From Pachyseris speciosa (lineage: Eukaryota > Cnidaria > Anthozoa > Scleractinia > Pachyseridae): 64,000 bases of DNA. A program made the position numbers and the translations under genes. Location of the stretch: the NCBI GenBank assembly GCA_016490735.1, contig JAEMWC010000968.1:222501-286500 (forward strand), given 5' to 3'. Below, in pieces: positions 45,094-57,655 of the stretch; positions within the stretch are counted from its first letter, which is position 1; every line of letters begins with the position of its first letter. The notes beneath the pieces were generated by a model. That model was not told the DNA's origin. It was given only the letters and a program-made list of their open reading frames with translations, and made no database searches.

Positions 45094-45370
45094 ATTCCTT
45101 GCTCCCCAACAATAATTATGCTAACTGTTAATACATGCACATACAGGTAAATACACATGTAGCATGTTCTTTAAAAGTTCTACATTACATTTTCATCTCA
45201 ATCAAAAGTCTGTTTAGTGTTCTTTCAGTGTACAGTACAGTTGATGATCAACTTTGAAGGTTCCAGCCAGCCTAACAAAATTTATATTTCAACTCAAACT
45301 GAGTATGGACAAGATGCAGGCCTGTCATAAATACATGTATTAGGGAAAATTAGTCTAACTAACTACATGT

Positions 45371-45995
45371 ATTTAACCAGTTATGATCTGATAAATATTC
45401 AGGTGAACTGTAAACAGTTATCTTCAAACCCACAAAGTCTAAAACAAAAACACACATGTAATTACACTGTAGTGTGCACATGTGGCACCATCATGCTTAA
45501 TGACATAGTTGTGACATGGCTTAATATGTAAAGTTGTATGCCTTGCAAACGGTTGGTAAGCTAGACATGTCAATGAAATTACCTGCAGCAATGCAATAAA
45601 CTCTTATAAGTTCAAAAGTATCGTTGAATGAACTTCCACTGACAAGTTCAGAAGTATCATTTACACTGTAAGTGCCAGCTAGTCTCATGTATTTAACCAG
45701 TTATGATCTGATAAATATTCAGGTGAACTGTAAACAGTTATCTTCAAACCCACAAAGTCTAAAACAAAAACATACATGTATACACTGTAGTGTGCACATG
45801 TGGCACCATCATGCTTAATGACATAGTTGTGACATGGCTTATGTATTAAGTTGTATGCCTTGCAAATGGTTGGTAAGCTAGACATGTCAATGAAATTACC
45901 TGCAGCAATGCAATAAACTCTTACAAGTTCAAAAGTATCGTTGAATGAACTTCCACTGACAAGTTCAGAAGTATCATTTACACTGTAAGTGCCAG
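45371..45995. repeat. Tandem duplication of about 320 bp, copy B
   Basis: Two units, as in copy A (starts near 45371 and 45691). In B the two units resemble each other slightly more than in A. Confidence 0.8.
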
Positions 45996-47262
45996 CTAGT
46001 CTCATTGGTTTAATAAGGTACTGAGTAGACAATGTAGCTTCAATTTAGCTACAACAGTGGAATGATGCTGCTACAATCAGGTATCCTGTTTTCACTTTTA
46101 AATAGTAGCATTATTCTAGTGATATCATTGTTAAATATAGAGCCTAAAGATACTACAGTAATCATTAAATGACTAGAACATTATAGACTATTCTATACAA
46201 TCTGCTTAAACCTCTCAATATTTAGCTTTTGCATGCTGTTGAGTCTCCACAACAGAGAATTACTGACAGTAATTATATTTTTGTTGAATTGCAAAGAAAA
46301 ATTCAGGACCTTTTTAAAGCAGTTCCTAATATTAATCTCTAAGTCAAGAACAAACTGGAAATTGTCCAACTTGCAGATCACAACATTCCCTTTTGTTCAC
46401 TTAGCAAAGAAAACCCTACATGTACAATGCATAAAAGTGCAGCAGAACCTTAACCGTTTGGCAGTGGAAGGCAAATACTACAGAAATCTAATGAGAAGGT
46501 CAGTTTAACTCAATGAAAGTAACTTAAATGTTTTAGCAGTAGCTGACAGAATCTCTCCAATGACTTGTAACACTGCAATTACCTTTAGTTACTGTTTGTC
46601 TCAGCTTTTTGATAGTTGTTTAATTTGTAAATCAGCAAAACCATCAGTTAGTTTTATCTCCATTACAGCAATTTCATAGATTCGTGCAATTGAGGATAAT
46701 TAACGCAGCAAAAATGACTGGTAAATGTCACATTTCATATGTAAAAGAATTCATACATGTATACTGATCCTCACTATAAGTTAAAGCCAACTGTGAGGCT
46801 CATTTAAAGATATTAATCAAAAATGACTCTTATTGGTCTTCACTGAAGACTTACATGTACAGTACCGCTCAGAGATAAGAGGCTAACCCAAACGCAAAAC
46901 ATGTGCATGTTTTTTGTGTTAACGTGGTTCAAAAAGCACGTTAGAAAACGCATTTCTTCTGCGTGTTTTATCTATTGTCATTCACTGCAGTAAATTTTCT
47001 TTGTGTGACATTGTTTTGAAAGACAACGACTCGTTGTCTCACAAATGCCACCGACAAGTCATGCAGAATGAAATTTGCATGATGATCTAAACATCGGAAC
47101 GAAGCGCATCATATTACAAAGACTTCCACAAGTTGTAGGAGCTTGAGTTGCCTACGGTGCAAATTGCTACTTCCTCTGGGTAATGTACATGTACAAACCA
47201 GCTGGGAAACAACCCTTGTAAAGTCATTTGAAACAATTAATATTCATCGTAAGGTATATACA

Positions 47263-48040
47263 TGTATAAATTATTTTTGTTTCACTTTTCACTTGTCTCG
47301 ACTCCATCTTTCTACCAAATTAATACATTCCGACCAAATGGGTTTTGTCAAGAATAGAGCTATATATCGGTCAGAATGTAAGATTCTTAAGTTATCTAAT
47401 TGAATAACCAGAGCTTAAAAAAATCTCAGGAATCTTCCTTTTTGTGGACTCTGAAAAAGCTTTTGACTCTATAGAGAGAAGCTATAATGAAAACTTTTCA
47501 ACATTGGACCTTTGATAAGAAATTGGTTTTCCGTTCTCTATAATGGTGGCAAAACAGAAGTCATGAACGCCGGCTTTATGACAAATAATTATTTTGAAGT
47601 TTTGAGAGGCATACATCAGGAGTGCCCTGCCTAAGCCCAGCTTCCCTGTTTATCCTAGCAGTGGAGCAACTGGCTTTAAAAATCAGACAAGAACCAAACT
47701 GTAGAGGTACAGTCATGTATTCATCTCCCTAACTCTGAAGACTGAGGTTTAAACGATGACTCTGTGCTCATACTTGAGGCCCTGTTGGGGAAGGGGGCGG
47801 GGGGGGGGGGGGAGGGGGGGGGTCTTTATGTCCCCCATCTGAATTTCAAACCTTTACATGTCGCAATTTCGGATGGACTGTATGTTCCTGTCAATTTTAT
47901 AAATTTGGTAAAATATCCACAGCTTGCTTGGATTGGTAGACTACTAAGTAATTTGGGTGATGCCTGGAAGGCCACATCAAATTATTACTCTGAGAAATAT
48001 GGGGGCCTTCATTTTCTTCTTAAATGTAACCATAATGTTT
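47263..48040 (+). pseudogene. L1/Tx1-like LINE remnant, copy B
   Basis: Same lesions and motifs as 24310-25070, including the internal deletion. A G-rich tract near 47795-47822 is expanded relative to A. Confidence 0.65.
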
Positions 48041-48425
48041 CAGCAAGTTCAGATAAAAACATGAGCAAAACTTCGCCAGATAATTTTTTTTCCCTTGTTC
48101 AGGCAGCCTAGTGTGATAAAAAAAAAACATATCAGCCAACAAAATGGAAAAAGAATGTCTTGGTTTAAATTTAAGCACACTGGTCAATGAAGATGATAGC
48201 CTGCATAACAGGCGCTTATTTAGCCATAATGTTTCAGCAAGTGCAGATAAAAACATGAGCAAAACTTCGCCAGATAATTTTTTTCCTTGTTCAGGCAGCC
48301 TAGTGTGACAGAAAAAAAAACCCAAAACACATCAGCCAACAAAATGGGAAAAGAATGTTTTGCATTAAATTTAAGCACACTGGTCGATGAAGATGACAGC
48401 TTGCATAACAAGCGCTTATTTAGCC
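48030..48425. repeat. Tandem 199-bp pair, copy B
   Basis: Counterpart of 25062-25460, with differing A/T tracts between the units. Confidence 0.8.
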
Positions 48426-49712
48426 CAGCGCCAAGCAGGAGAGATGGAGCGCGAGACAATTAAAGGGGAAGAGAAAAAGAAGCACCTGTCACCAGTCTAT
48501 TGTTCATGCCCTTCCACCCCCTGAAACAACCACAAAATCCGACTGACAGTTGCAGTAGTTTTGAATTGACCAATGAAACAGCGTTCAATCCTTTGCAGGA
48601 AACTGACATGTATCAGTAGATTTCTTGCGCATTTAGTTGTTACAGGAGATTTTTGCGATTTTTGCGAGCATTGCTGGCAGACAGAATAAGCTTACTGCTA
48701 TGAGCGGCAGAAAGCAATAGGCTAGTTTCGAATTGTGGGAGAACAAAAGAACAGAGTCGAGGTTGAGGGGAATAATTTGCATTTTCCTTTGTTTTTGACA
48801 AAAGAAAATGCAAATTATTCCCCTGAACCTCGACTCTGTTCTTTTGTTCTCTCACAATTCGAAACTAGCCTATTACAAGAGTGTATTGTTTATGATAATG
48901 AATTTGATGGAAACAGAAGTGCTTGTACATGAGGTGTTTTAATTTAAGGGTAAAAATTTCCTTTGAGTGTGGAAAGTTTGATAATTCAAAGAATTTGCTA
49001 AACAACAGCACTGATTGCTGAGTTTACTCTGCTTTTCTTTTACTCCGCTTTACAAGGTGCCATAAAGAGTACTGTGCATAGGATATCGGCCAAGGCAGTC
49101 GATCATAAGCCGCTGAGGAGTACAACAAAATAGCGCTTGGTGTTGCCTCCTGTCTTTCAATGAGAGTGAAGTCGTCAGCCTATTTAACTTAAAGAAACAG
49201 TGATCCTTCAGCATGGTGGTTGTAAGGTGCATGACATTTCTTTCAACTCTTGGACTTGCTCTATAGTTATTGCCAATGAGCAAATGGCTCGAAGATATTT
49301 GAGTAAAACTGGTAAATTAAACTTTTAATTTACCAAACCCAGTAGGCAACCAAGCCAACACATCTCTCCTTTCTACCAACGCCACAATACACCTTTTCTT
49401 TTCCTTCTTGAGATTTTCAACAGGAAGAAATCAAGCGCAAGCTTGATAGCTTCGTCGAAAACTCACAGTACACCATGCACCTTGTTTGTTATTTGTGGTG
49501 TACATCTTTTCTCACATCAGTATCACATGGTATGAATTGACCAATCAGCGTTTTCTGATCACCAGACGATCAGTTGGAAGAACAAATTGAACAATAGACT
49601 GGCAACAGGCACTTATTTTCCTCTTCCTGGCGTCTCATGTTCCGCGCTCATGTCTCGTGCTTCCATCTCTCCCGCTCGGCGTTTGGCTAAATAAGCGCCT
49701 GTTATGCAGCCT
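48397..49712. mobile_element. Long-TIR Mutator-like element, copy B
   Basis: Here the flanks match perfectly: ATGAAGATGA at 48387-48396 and 49713-49722. The element contains the later hairpin MITE at 48719-48871. Confidence 0.7.
48719..48871. mobile_element. Hairpin MITE, young copy private to B
   Basis: 153 bp, with ends AGGCTAGTTTCG and CGAAACTAGCCT as a perfect TIR and arms nearly fully complementary (GAGGTTGAGGGGAATAATTT against its mirror). AT flanks both sides (48717-48718, 48872-48873). Copy A at 25745-25755 shows the empty site with a single AT. Confidence 0.9.
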
Positions 49713-49722
49713 ATGAAGATGA

Positions 49723-51003
49723 TTGACCTATGTTTACTGCAGTGTGACATTAGAGTTTTAGCTCCTGCAGATGGAAACAAGAACAGCAATTAATGCCAGA
49801 GGTCAGTACAACTGGTGCTGGGGACCTTGCATTTCTGAGCATTCGGGAAGGAAAACACTTTGAGAGAACCCAAAAAATTACATGTATTAACTGGTCCATA
49901 GTAACTTTCCAAGGTACTGTATCAGTAAATAGTTTTGATTCAAAGTCTTATATATTCATTTCCATTTTTTGTTGTTATCAATGTTATCCTTAGACAAGTA
50001 GAAAAACAGTACAGAAGTAAACTCAGAACGACAGGTTGCTGTTTAAATAGTTTGCCCATACAATTCTTAGGCAATGTAAGTTATAAAAGACAGTGGTACA
50101 AGTTTGGATGTGCCGCATAAATTATTGAGTAACAAATGGCACTTGGAAAGTTTGGAGAGCACTCAAAGAGGTTGAGTTGCTCTCGCCAAAGTCTTGTGCT
50201 TCCCTCGTGCTCTCCAAACATTCTATGTGTATGCAAACTAAAGCATGAACCAATAATTATTGTTAAATGTAGTCTTACATGCTTCAAACATCAGCCTGAT
50301 AATGAATGAATTTTTCTTAGGAAATTGCTCCTTGATATTGGAACATTGCTTGCTGTACAAATACTATCACTGAATACAAGAAATTTTTATGCACACAGTA
50401 AAGAGTTATAGCTATTGTATGATATAAGCATGACCAGTATAATGTACATCTTTATGATAACAAATATGAAGACATTAGCCCAAAGTATCCTGTGAAACTG
50501 TCATAAAAATCAAACTGCTGAACAAGTAAAATACCTAAACCTATGTGTATAGAGTCCAATGGACTGAATGGAATGTCTTGAGTAATGGCTGACCTAGTTT
50601 GTAGTGGACATGAATTTTATATATGTTTGCTCTAAACGTGACTACAGATATACAGTAGTCCAAGAAAATCAATTTTTTGAAGGGCCATTGCCTCAAGATT
50701 CAAAGTTGCTTTTTATAATTACATGTTGCTAGTCACAGCTGATCACTAAGAAGAAACTAAACAAAAAAAGATATTACCAAAGGGCAACTGGAATTAAATT
50801 TTTTAAGTACAATGGTAAACTGTAAGACTCTGAATGGTGAATTTAAAACAAAATGGTCCTCTTTGTAATTTATATTGTCCACTCAAACAGAGGTGTAATC
50901 TTAGAATAATTTATCCGTGAGTGTTGCTACCTGGGTACCAGATTCTAATAAAACTCCCTCAGAGATAAATGAAAGTTCCACTTTGGTAATAATGTGTTGT
51001 TTC
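49723..51003. other. No recognised gene in copy B
   Basis: Shared with 26606-27906 of A with scattered substitutions and small indels. No frame is conserved well enough between copies to suggest selection. Confidence 0.4.
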
Positions 51004-51067
51004 ATAACTAAGTGAAGCACGATCATCCGGGTGAGTGTAGTCCTGAGAAGGACTGTTTGTGGTGACA
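51004..51067. mobile_element. 64-bp insertion private to copy B
   Basis: TTTC flanks it on both sides (51000-51003, 51068-51071); copy A has one TTTC. It contains a small hairpin AGTCCTGAGAAGGACT. Words such as GATCATCCGGGTGAGTG recall Penelope-associated 3' sequence, from memory only. Confidence 0.6.
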
Positions 51068-51887
51068 TTTCCTCCAAAATTTTCCACAGTTTTTCACCCC
51101 AGTAGGTAATATGGGCAAAATCAGCTTTTTGCTAATTGTTAAAAACCGCATGATGTAACTTGTCTGTAACTTGGTCATGATTGGAGTACTACATGTAGGA
51201 CATAGCTTGAATTAAGACTAGTACAAAATTACGGTTTCCAACACTTTTGCATTGTATTCTATAATTGAACAGGAAGAAATTAAAAGCTGGCAGCTTTATC
51301 GAATATTTCATTGGCTTAAAATTTATTAAAAAATTGACAGTATATTATTTTTTACTAAATCACTAATCTCATCACAATGTAAAACTCTGCTTGATTGCGA
51401 TCTGTACTTTGTTAATATCTTAATTACACTAAGCATACACGAAGCTTCTTTTTGTAAACTGTATGACTGCTTGCTCTCCATTTACAAGGATACATTTTCA
51501 AAGGTGAACAAAAAGGTATGCAGTAAGGAGGTGCCTCCTACTAAAGGACACGCCATACTAAAGAAATACTCAAGAATACTTCCGCAAATTTTCAAGGCAT
51601 ATCAACGTCAATTTCAGTTAAATCCCATTCCAAACATTTGAGTTGGTAGAATACAAATATTCTTAATGGTGTACTTGTACAACTCGATCTATACAGTCAT
51701 ACAGTCATGTAATGGCAGTGCCACTGATGAGTCAGCCATACGCATAACTATTACAGTGTATGCTTATTTGTGTCGCTGGTTTTGCACCCCCGGCAAGAAG
51801 TAATCATTAACCAGGTAATGATCTACTGTAAAACCACAACTCAGACACTTTCACTGAGGTACGAGAATAATTATTATTTTCAGATGG

Positions 51888-52147
51888 GTGAATTCACATA
51901 CTACATATCTATAAGTGCTTCAACAGTTGATTTAACTAATGGTTTTCACTAGAATAATATTACTACTTTCAGTTTATACATGAATTCACGTCCTACATAC
52001 TGTATCTATAAGTGCTTCAGCAGAATTGATTTCACGAATGGTTTTCACTAGAATAATTGCTATTTTCAGTTTATACGTGAATTCGCGTCCTACATACTGT
52101 ATCTATAAGTGCTTCAGCAGAACTGATTTCACGAATGGTTTTCAGAA
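51888..52147. repeat. VNTR, three units in copy B
   Basis: Counterpart of 28735-28905 with one extra unit of about 105 bp (near 52030-52140). Confidence 0.75.
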
Positions 52148-53605
52148 ATGACGGAAGCATGGTTAATTTTCACCAGTGCTCCCCTTTCTGCTTGTTTGAA
52201 TATTTTCCAAACCACAAAAAAAATTAATACATGTAAGGTATTTGGCTTGTGTACTCTTGGATTTGAAAGGTACATATATGAAGACAACTGATGACATTCC
52301 AAAGCATAATTTAATATGAGCGTAATTCAAAGTGGAAACACAACAACTTTAACCTTCTAAAGAAAAAACACAAGATTGCATGAGTACTAAAAGTTTGTGT
52401 ACAGCTGTGCAAAGAGTATTCTGATTGACAGCTAGGGTAGTACATGTAGTTAAACCTACTTTAAATCTTACCACATTCGTCACTAACCTGTAATATGCAA
52501 AGGCTAAAATTAATGCAGCTTACCTCGTTTATTTTTTGTTCATCTTGCCAGTGAGTGAAGCCAATCCACAATGGGAAGCAAAGCCTTATAATCGACCAAT
52601 CCCCAAGTTACCACAATCACTCGATCAACAAAGTGTCACACAAGAGGAGGCTAAACCCTTATGGACAACACCGCTGACTAAGTCGTTTCCAGCTCTCAGC
52701 TAACCCGCGATCATGCTCACGAGGAGAAAAGAGCTGGACGACGACAGAGAGGGCCACAGGCTCCTCGTTTTCATTTATCGGAATAGCTTTAATGAGTCTC
52801 TACTGTCTTTAAATTTAAGTATTTGTTCCCGAAGGATTTTGGCCCAAATGCCAAATGATCCCAGGACCACAAATGATCCCCAAATTGGACCGCAACTGAT
52901 CCCGAGAAAAAAATTACGAATGGCATGGATTGATATAAAAAATTACACACATAAGAAAAGTTGAAATATTCCATAGTTGTTGTTGTTGTTGTTTGTGGAA
53001 AATCTGTGACGTTCCGCTGAGTAAAAAAAAAACCTTTTTAAGGGTCAAAGATTTTGTTGATTTCAGGACCTTTTGCATAGCAGAATAATTGATTATGTGA
53101 AGATGTACTTGTTGTGATCGTAGACTGGGAGTTTCGTTTGATGTCATCTGTTTATTGTGTTGAATATTCTAGAACGTTCAAGGACATGCTTAATTGGATT
53201 TCCATTGCTTTCCGGTATATGAAGGCCTCTCCCAATTGTGCTCGGAAACTCAGACTTTTGAGCAACTTGTGGCTTTTCGAGTAGCTTTTTACGGTTTTAG
53301 CAAACTCGAGCAACTTTTGCCTTTCTGAGAAACTTTTGAGCAAATAAAGCACACATCAAGCACGAAATAGTGAATAATTTGGGAACTCCATTTTTGGGAA
53401 TTTATTGAATGTTTATCGACTTTTTGAACAAATAACCTGTCACGTGATAACGTATCACGGGACTATTGCGATCCTTGTCAGAAGCGAATGATTCGATGCT
53501 GTCCTAGTCTAATATTATAACGGATAACCAGCCTCTGGAGAAACAGTTTTTAGTCTTCTAACCAATGCATTTGGCTCGCAGCAAGAGTCTGTCCTTCAAG
53601 ATTAC
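52148..53605. other. No recognised gene in copy B
   Basis: Counterpart of 28906-30363, again without identifiable further kinase exons. The AATGATCCC block near 52855-52885 is shorter than in A. Confidence 0.35.
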
Positions 53606-54705
53606 CTTGTATACAGTCAACCAACGTCATCTTCTGCTCTGACAAGACGTAGTTGATGTGCACGAGGTACTGCTCTTTGGCGTAGACCTCATCACAAGCT
53701 TCCTCGGGTGACGGCAGGCAAGTACCGTCGTTGTTGACAAATATCACCAGGTACAAACTCTTCCACGGTTACAGGGAGATCATCCGCAACAAAGTAAAAT
53801 ACTTTTCCATACTGGAAGGAATCCCCGAAATTTCAAGGCACTCTCATAGTAAATCTTCCAATTATGTTTCTTGCTACCGCGTGCATTTGTACTTGTTTGC
53901 GAGTATGGTCTTCCACTGTCGATATTAAGATGTCTGTGCTGGTTTGAATGGACATGACCTTGTATTTCTTAACTACCCATTCACCGGAGAACTGAGATCC
54001 GCTGTCGCTGCATGTTGCTTTAAAAGCATTCCTCAAAGCCCCGCTCGAGAAAGATTCCTCTTCTATTTTCAAATCAATTTTATTGGAAGACCGTCATTCC
54101 ACTTGCTTTGTTCAATATACCAAAATTTGAAGACGTAAATTTTTTAGGGGCTTTACTTACTTTCCAGCCTTTAATAAGTGTGCAATAGATAACGATTTCG
54201 GGAAAACTGTACTGCTTGGAAGATTCCCTCGTTTATCGCGTGATGGCGAAACTGGGGCGGGTTTCGTAGCGCGGTCAGTAGGCTTCTTCAATCTTCCCAC
54301 TTCTTGACGAGTAAAGATGCGGTCGGCATTTTCTTTAGGTGGAAGAAAGCGAATAAAGTATACTTTACGACCCTTAATCTGCTCAAATTTTGTGCACGAG
54401 GGTCCTCTGTCTGAAGCAAGAATGTCGCAAGATCAAGGAGGGACATTGTAGAACTTTTCACACGCTTCTTTAATGTTTGCAACGGAAGCTTCTTCATAGC
54501 CTTCGAACTGTACAAAAACTCTCGTATCCACTGGCTCATACTTTTTCAATCTAACCGATAATGTAGACGACATCCTCTGCACAAGGATGTCGTTTGGAAC
54601 TTTTATACCTGCCTTCTTACTTTCTCTCCCCGCGTTACGCTCCATCCCAACTCCTTTCTCAAAATCTTACCACGATTCCTTTTCTGAAGGTTTCCTCGTT
54701 TTCAT
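53606..54705 (-). pseudogene. Alpha-kinase pseudogene, copy B
   Basis: Same architecture as 30366-31407, but it keeps the block missing in A: EACEKFYNVPP, a TGA, then SCDILASDRGPSCTKFEQIK and GRKVYFIRFLPP. Lesions shared with A are the TGA after TMRVP and the frameshift before FVNNDG. Lesions read only in B are a TAA near the N-terminus (after KESW) and the TGA after NVPP, whose site is deleted in A. The gene was already dead before duplication. Confidence 0.7.
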
Positions 54706-55048
54706 GGCTTGAACTTGATTTACAAATAGGAGAAAATGAAAACAACAACAAACACTACCCTTGACTTACCCTTCGCTTTGAGCGCCACAACTACGTCTGA
54801 CAACTACGGGTCTTCACCATTTCTCTATTTCTCAAGTTAAACTCTATTTTAGTATTTTAGTCATTAGACATTTTATTTATTATATTTTATGTATAGTATA
54901 ATGAGGGGCACTAGTTTATCAGTTTTAACTGTTAAGTGTTTTTACCCTCATTAAATAAAGTTCACAAATAAAATGTAAATTTAAACAAATATTGCAAAAA
55001 AAAAATTAAGTTTTGTAGTAGGAAATAACGCAGAGTTTTGAATTTTAT

Positions 55049-55227
55049 AGAAATGGTTTGGAAATACATGAGACAAGAAATATAAGTGATAGAAACCGAC
55101 GTTTCGGTGCATATCGCGCCATTCAACTTAGCCTTTTCACAAATCGCTTTTTATCAAAAATCATGTAACCTTGATAATGGCGCGAGATGTACCGAAACGT
55201 CGGTTTCTATCACTTATATTTCTTGTC
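55049..55227. mobile_element. 179-bp inverted-arm insertion, copy B
   Basis: Same insertion and length as in A. Here the 13-bp duplication TTTTGAATTTTAT is perfect on both sides (55036-55048, 55228-55240). Confidence 0.75.
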
Positions 55228-55856
55228 TTTTGAATTTTATGCCAAAACAAAAGACATGATAACGGTGGGCCACAATACATAACATTGTGGTAATGAGGAA
55301 TTTGCAAGAACACACGAATTTTATTAAACTATTGCGCACTTTATTTCTTGGAAACGTAAACTCAATTTTACTCATGTCTGAAAGTCAAATTAATTTGTCC
55401 TCAGCACTGCCTTAGCAGAGTTAACGAGCCTGCTGTAGATGGTGACACATTTCAATTAGCGTCCATACTATTTCAGTATGGGGAAAATGAAAAACTGACA
55501 ATGGGTTCAACGGACTACCAACATCCAGGTTGAAAATCAAACACTACTTCTGAAAGATCATAGAAAACTGTATGAGAGTCTCAATTAATTAGCTTTGCCG
55601 ATGGTACCTACGCATGGTCAAGGATGGCGGCGTCTTGAACAAGGACTATTTAAAGTGGTTTGGTTGATATAAAAACAAATGTATCAAAAGTATCAGAAAT
55701 TTTTCTTGTTACCACTTTGATATATTTATAGTTATATCAACCACACCACTTTACAAGTCAAGTGTCACGTATCTTCGTTGAAATTCCTTGAACTTTCCAT
55801 TTAAAATTTAATTTGAAAAGATCTATTTAAAGACGTTATAATCAGTTATTTGCTTA

Positions 55857-56550
55857 CCGTATTTTCTCGATTAAAAGCCGGACCCCGATAACAGGCTGGC
55901 ATCTTATAAACGCCGGGTCAAAACTGCTAATTTCTAAATAAACGTTAGGGGCGTTTGAACGAGCTCCCGGCGTTTGCTCGAGGTCCCCATTTGCGGTATG
56001 AGATTACAAGTGAAAATAATATCTTGAATATCACTGCTACGTCAAACTACTATGTACGGCATGCTGCTTTGGTAATCTGAATAAATGTGCAAAGGAAAAG
56101 AGCCAGCGAAACATAACTAGGATGGATGCTGTACAACAAAATATAACACATTATCAATGTCCGCGTTTGTGTTGTATCACTGACGCACTTTCTTTCTATT
56201 TTATAGTACTCTCTATATTTGGATCCCTCTAGCGTTTGTTTGTTTGTTTTCATGAGTCGTCCTCTCTGCGAGGAAATCGCGCATTGAACAGTAATAGGGA
56301 AGAATGTTGGCGCAGTGGTGAAAGCACTCGCCTTCCAACAATGTGTCCCGGGTTTGATTCCCGGACTGGGTGTCATATGTGGGCTGAGTTTGTTGGTTCT
56401 CTACTCTGCTCCGAGAGGTTTTTCTAGGGGTACTCCGGTTTTCCCCTCTCCTCAAAAACCAACATTTGGTTTAATTTGATTTAATTTGATTTGATTTGAG
56501 ATTTGTAATTAGTATGCGAAGGGCCACCTCGTGGAAGTACTACTACTAAA

Positions 56551-56593
<43 letters not shown>

Positions 56594-56598
56594 CATCA

Positions 56599-56636
<38 letters not shown>

Positions 56637-56772
56637 TGAAGGTCACCTTTCTTGCACACCATTACTTAAAAAGCCGGACCCCTTTTAACGTCGGTTTCAA
56701 ATAAAACCTGCGACCAAATCGCCGATTGTTTTTAAATAAACGCCAAGGGCGTTTATCGAGTAAACACGATAG
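55857..56772. mobile_element. TIR element with TA flanks, copy B
   Basis: Counterpart of 32823-33562. It is longer because of an extra stretch of about 110 bp (around 56035-56155) absent from A and a longer ATT array. Confidence 0.5.
56299..56636 (+). mobile_element. tRNA-derived SINE with ATT tail, copy B
   Basis: Counterpart of 33132-33430. The (TTA)n tail is expanded (56555-56635) with an ATC interruption. Confidence 0.85.
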
Positions 56773-57032
56773 TAAGGTTGAGTGGAAACATGACCTGTTA
56801 GAATTACAAACAACCAAAATAGTTTACTTACTTTCATAATCTAATGCGACTTTTAGTAAAAATAAAAGATTATCTTTCATTAAATGGACTAATGATTGGT
56901 AAATATTCTATAAAATGCTAGATAGTTTTATGGTCACATAACTTCTTCATTACGTAAAGCGCGTAAACAGTGAAAAAAAAAATGACTGTACTGAGTGAGA
57001 TTTATTAACGCCGTGCTCGCTCATTTATTCAT

Positions 57033-57180
57033 TCATCCGTCCGTCCGTCCGTCCGTCCATCCGTCCGTCCGTCCGTCCGTCCGTCCGTCCGTCCGTCCCT
57101 CCGTCCGTTCGTTCGTTCGTTCGTTCGTTCGTATCTTTACCTATTTATTTATTCATTTATTTATTTATTTGTTTGTTATC
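57033..57180. repeat. CCGT/CGTT/TTTA tetranucleotide array
   Basis: Long (CCGT)n followed by (TCGT)n and (TTTA)n. The plus frame 56995-57192, rich in VRPS repeats, is a microsatellite translation. Confidence 0.95.
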
Positions 57181-57324
57181 TGTACAATATAATTCATTAC
57201 GGCCCCAGTCATGTATCTCAAGAATAAAGAAAAAACCAACTCGGATTAAAAGCCCTGGGAATCTTTAGTTTTTATACCAGAATGGCTCCGAATTTGCCCA
57301 GAAAGACGTCCCACTGGATTGTAA

Positions 57325-57655
57325 GCCGGCGAAAATGCAGTCGTTATTCCCTGCTAGGAGGGGTCTCTTTACCTTGTATTCAGCGTTTGGGAGAAAAGAT
57401 ACCTCTGCCTTGGTTCGCAATGGTCTTTGATTAAACCGCCGTCCGCGGTCGTGGACCGAGGTTTTAAAACACATGCTCCCTTTATTGTTTGCTTACCGAT
57501 TATGTTCTAAAAGCATCACATCATGGTTCGGTCGCTAAGAAACCGCGGCGCATGCTCAACACAGACCGTTTCAAACAATGGCAGAGGTTTCTCTCGAACG
57601 CTGAATACAAGGAAAACAGGCCTCTGTTACCAGGGTACAGTCGTTAGCGATAAAA
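57325..57655. repeat. Inverted repeat, about 75-bp arms
   Basis: GCAGTCGTTA and CCTTGTATTCAGCGTT on the left recur inverted on the right (AACGCTGAATACAAGG, ACAGTCGTTA region). The loop is about 170 bp. Probably a TIR element. The minus frame 57265-57474 overlaps it and is not supported. Confidence 0.6.

Larger units (their letters stand above)
44726..57246. repeat. Segmental duplication, copy B (12.5 kb)
   Basis: Direct copy of 21298-34011. Private to B: the hairpin MITE at 48719-48871, a 64-bp insertion at 51004-51067, a third VNTR unit near 52030-52140, and the loss of 249 bp at about 54963. Private to A: the Penelope insertion and the alpha-kinase deletion. Confidence 0.9.

Noticed and set aside
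56995..57192. Protein rich in VRPS repeats
   Set aside because: Translation of the CCGT microsatellite.
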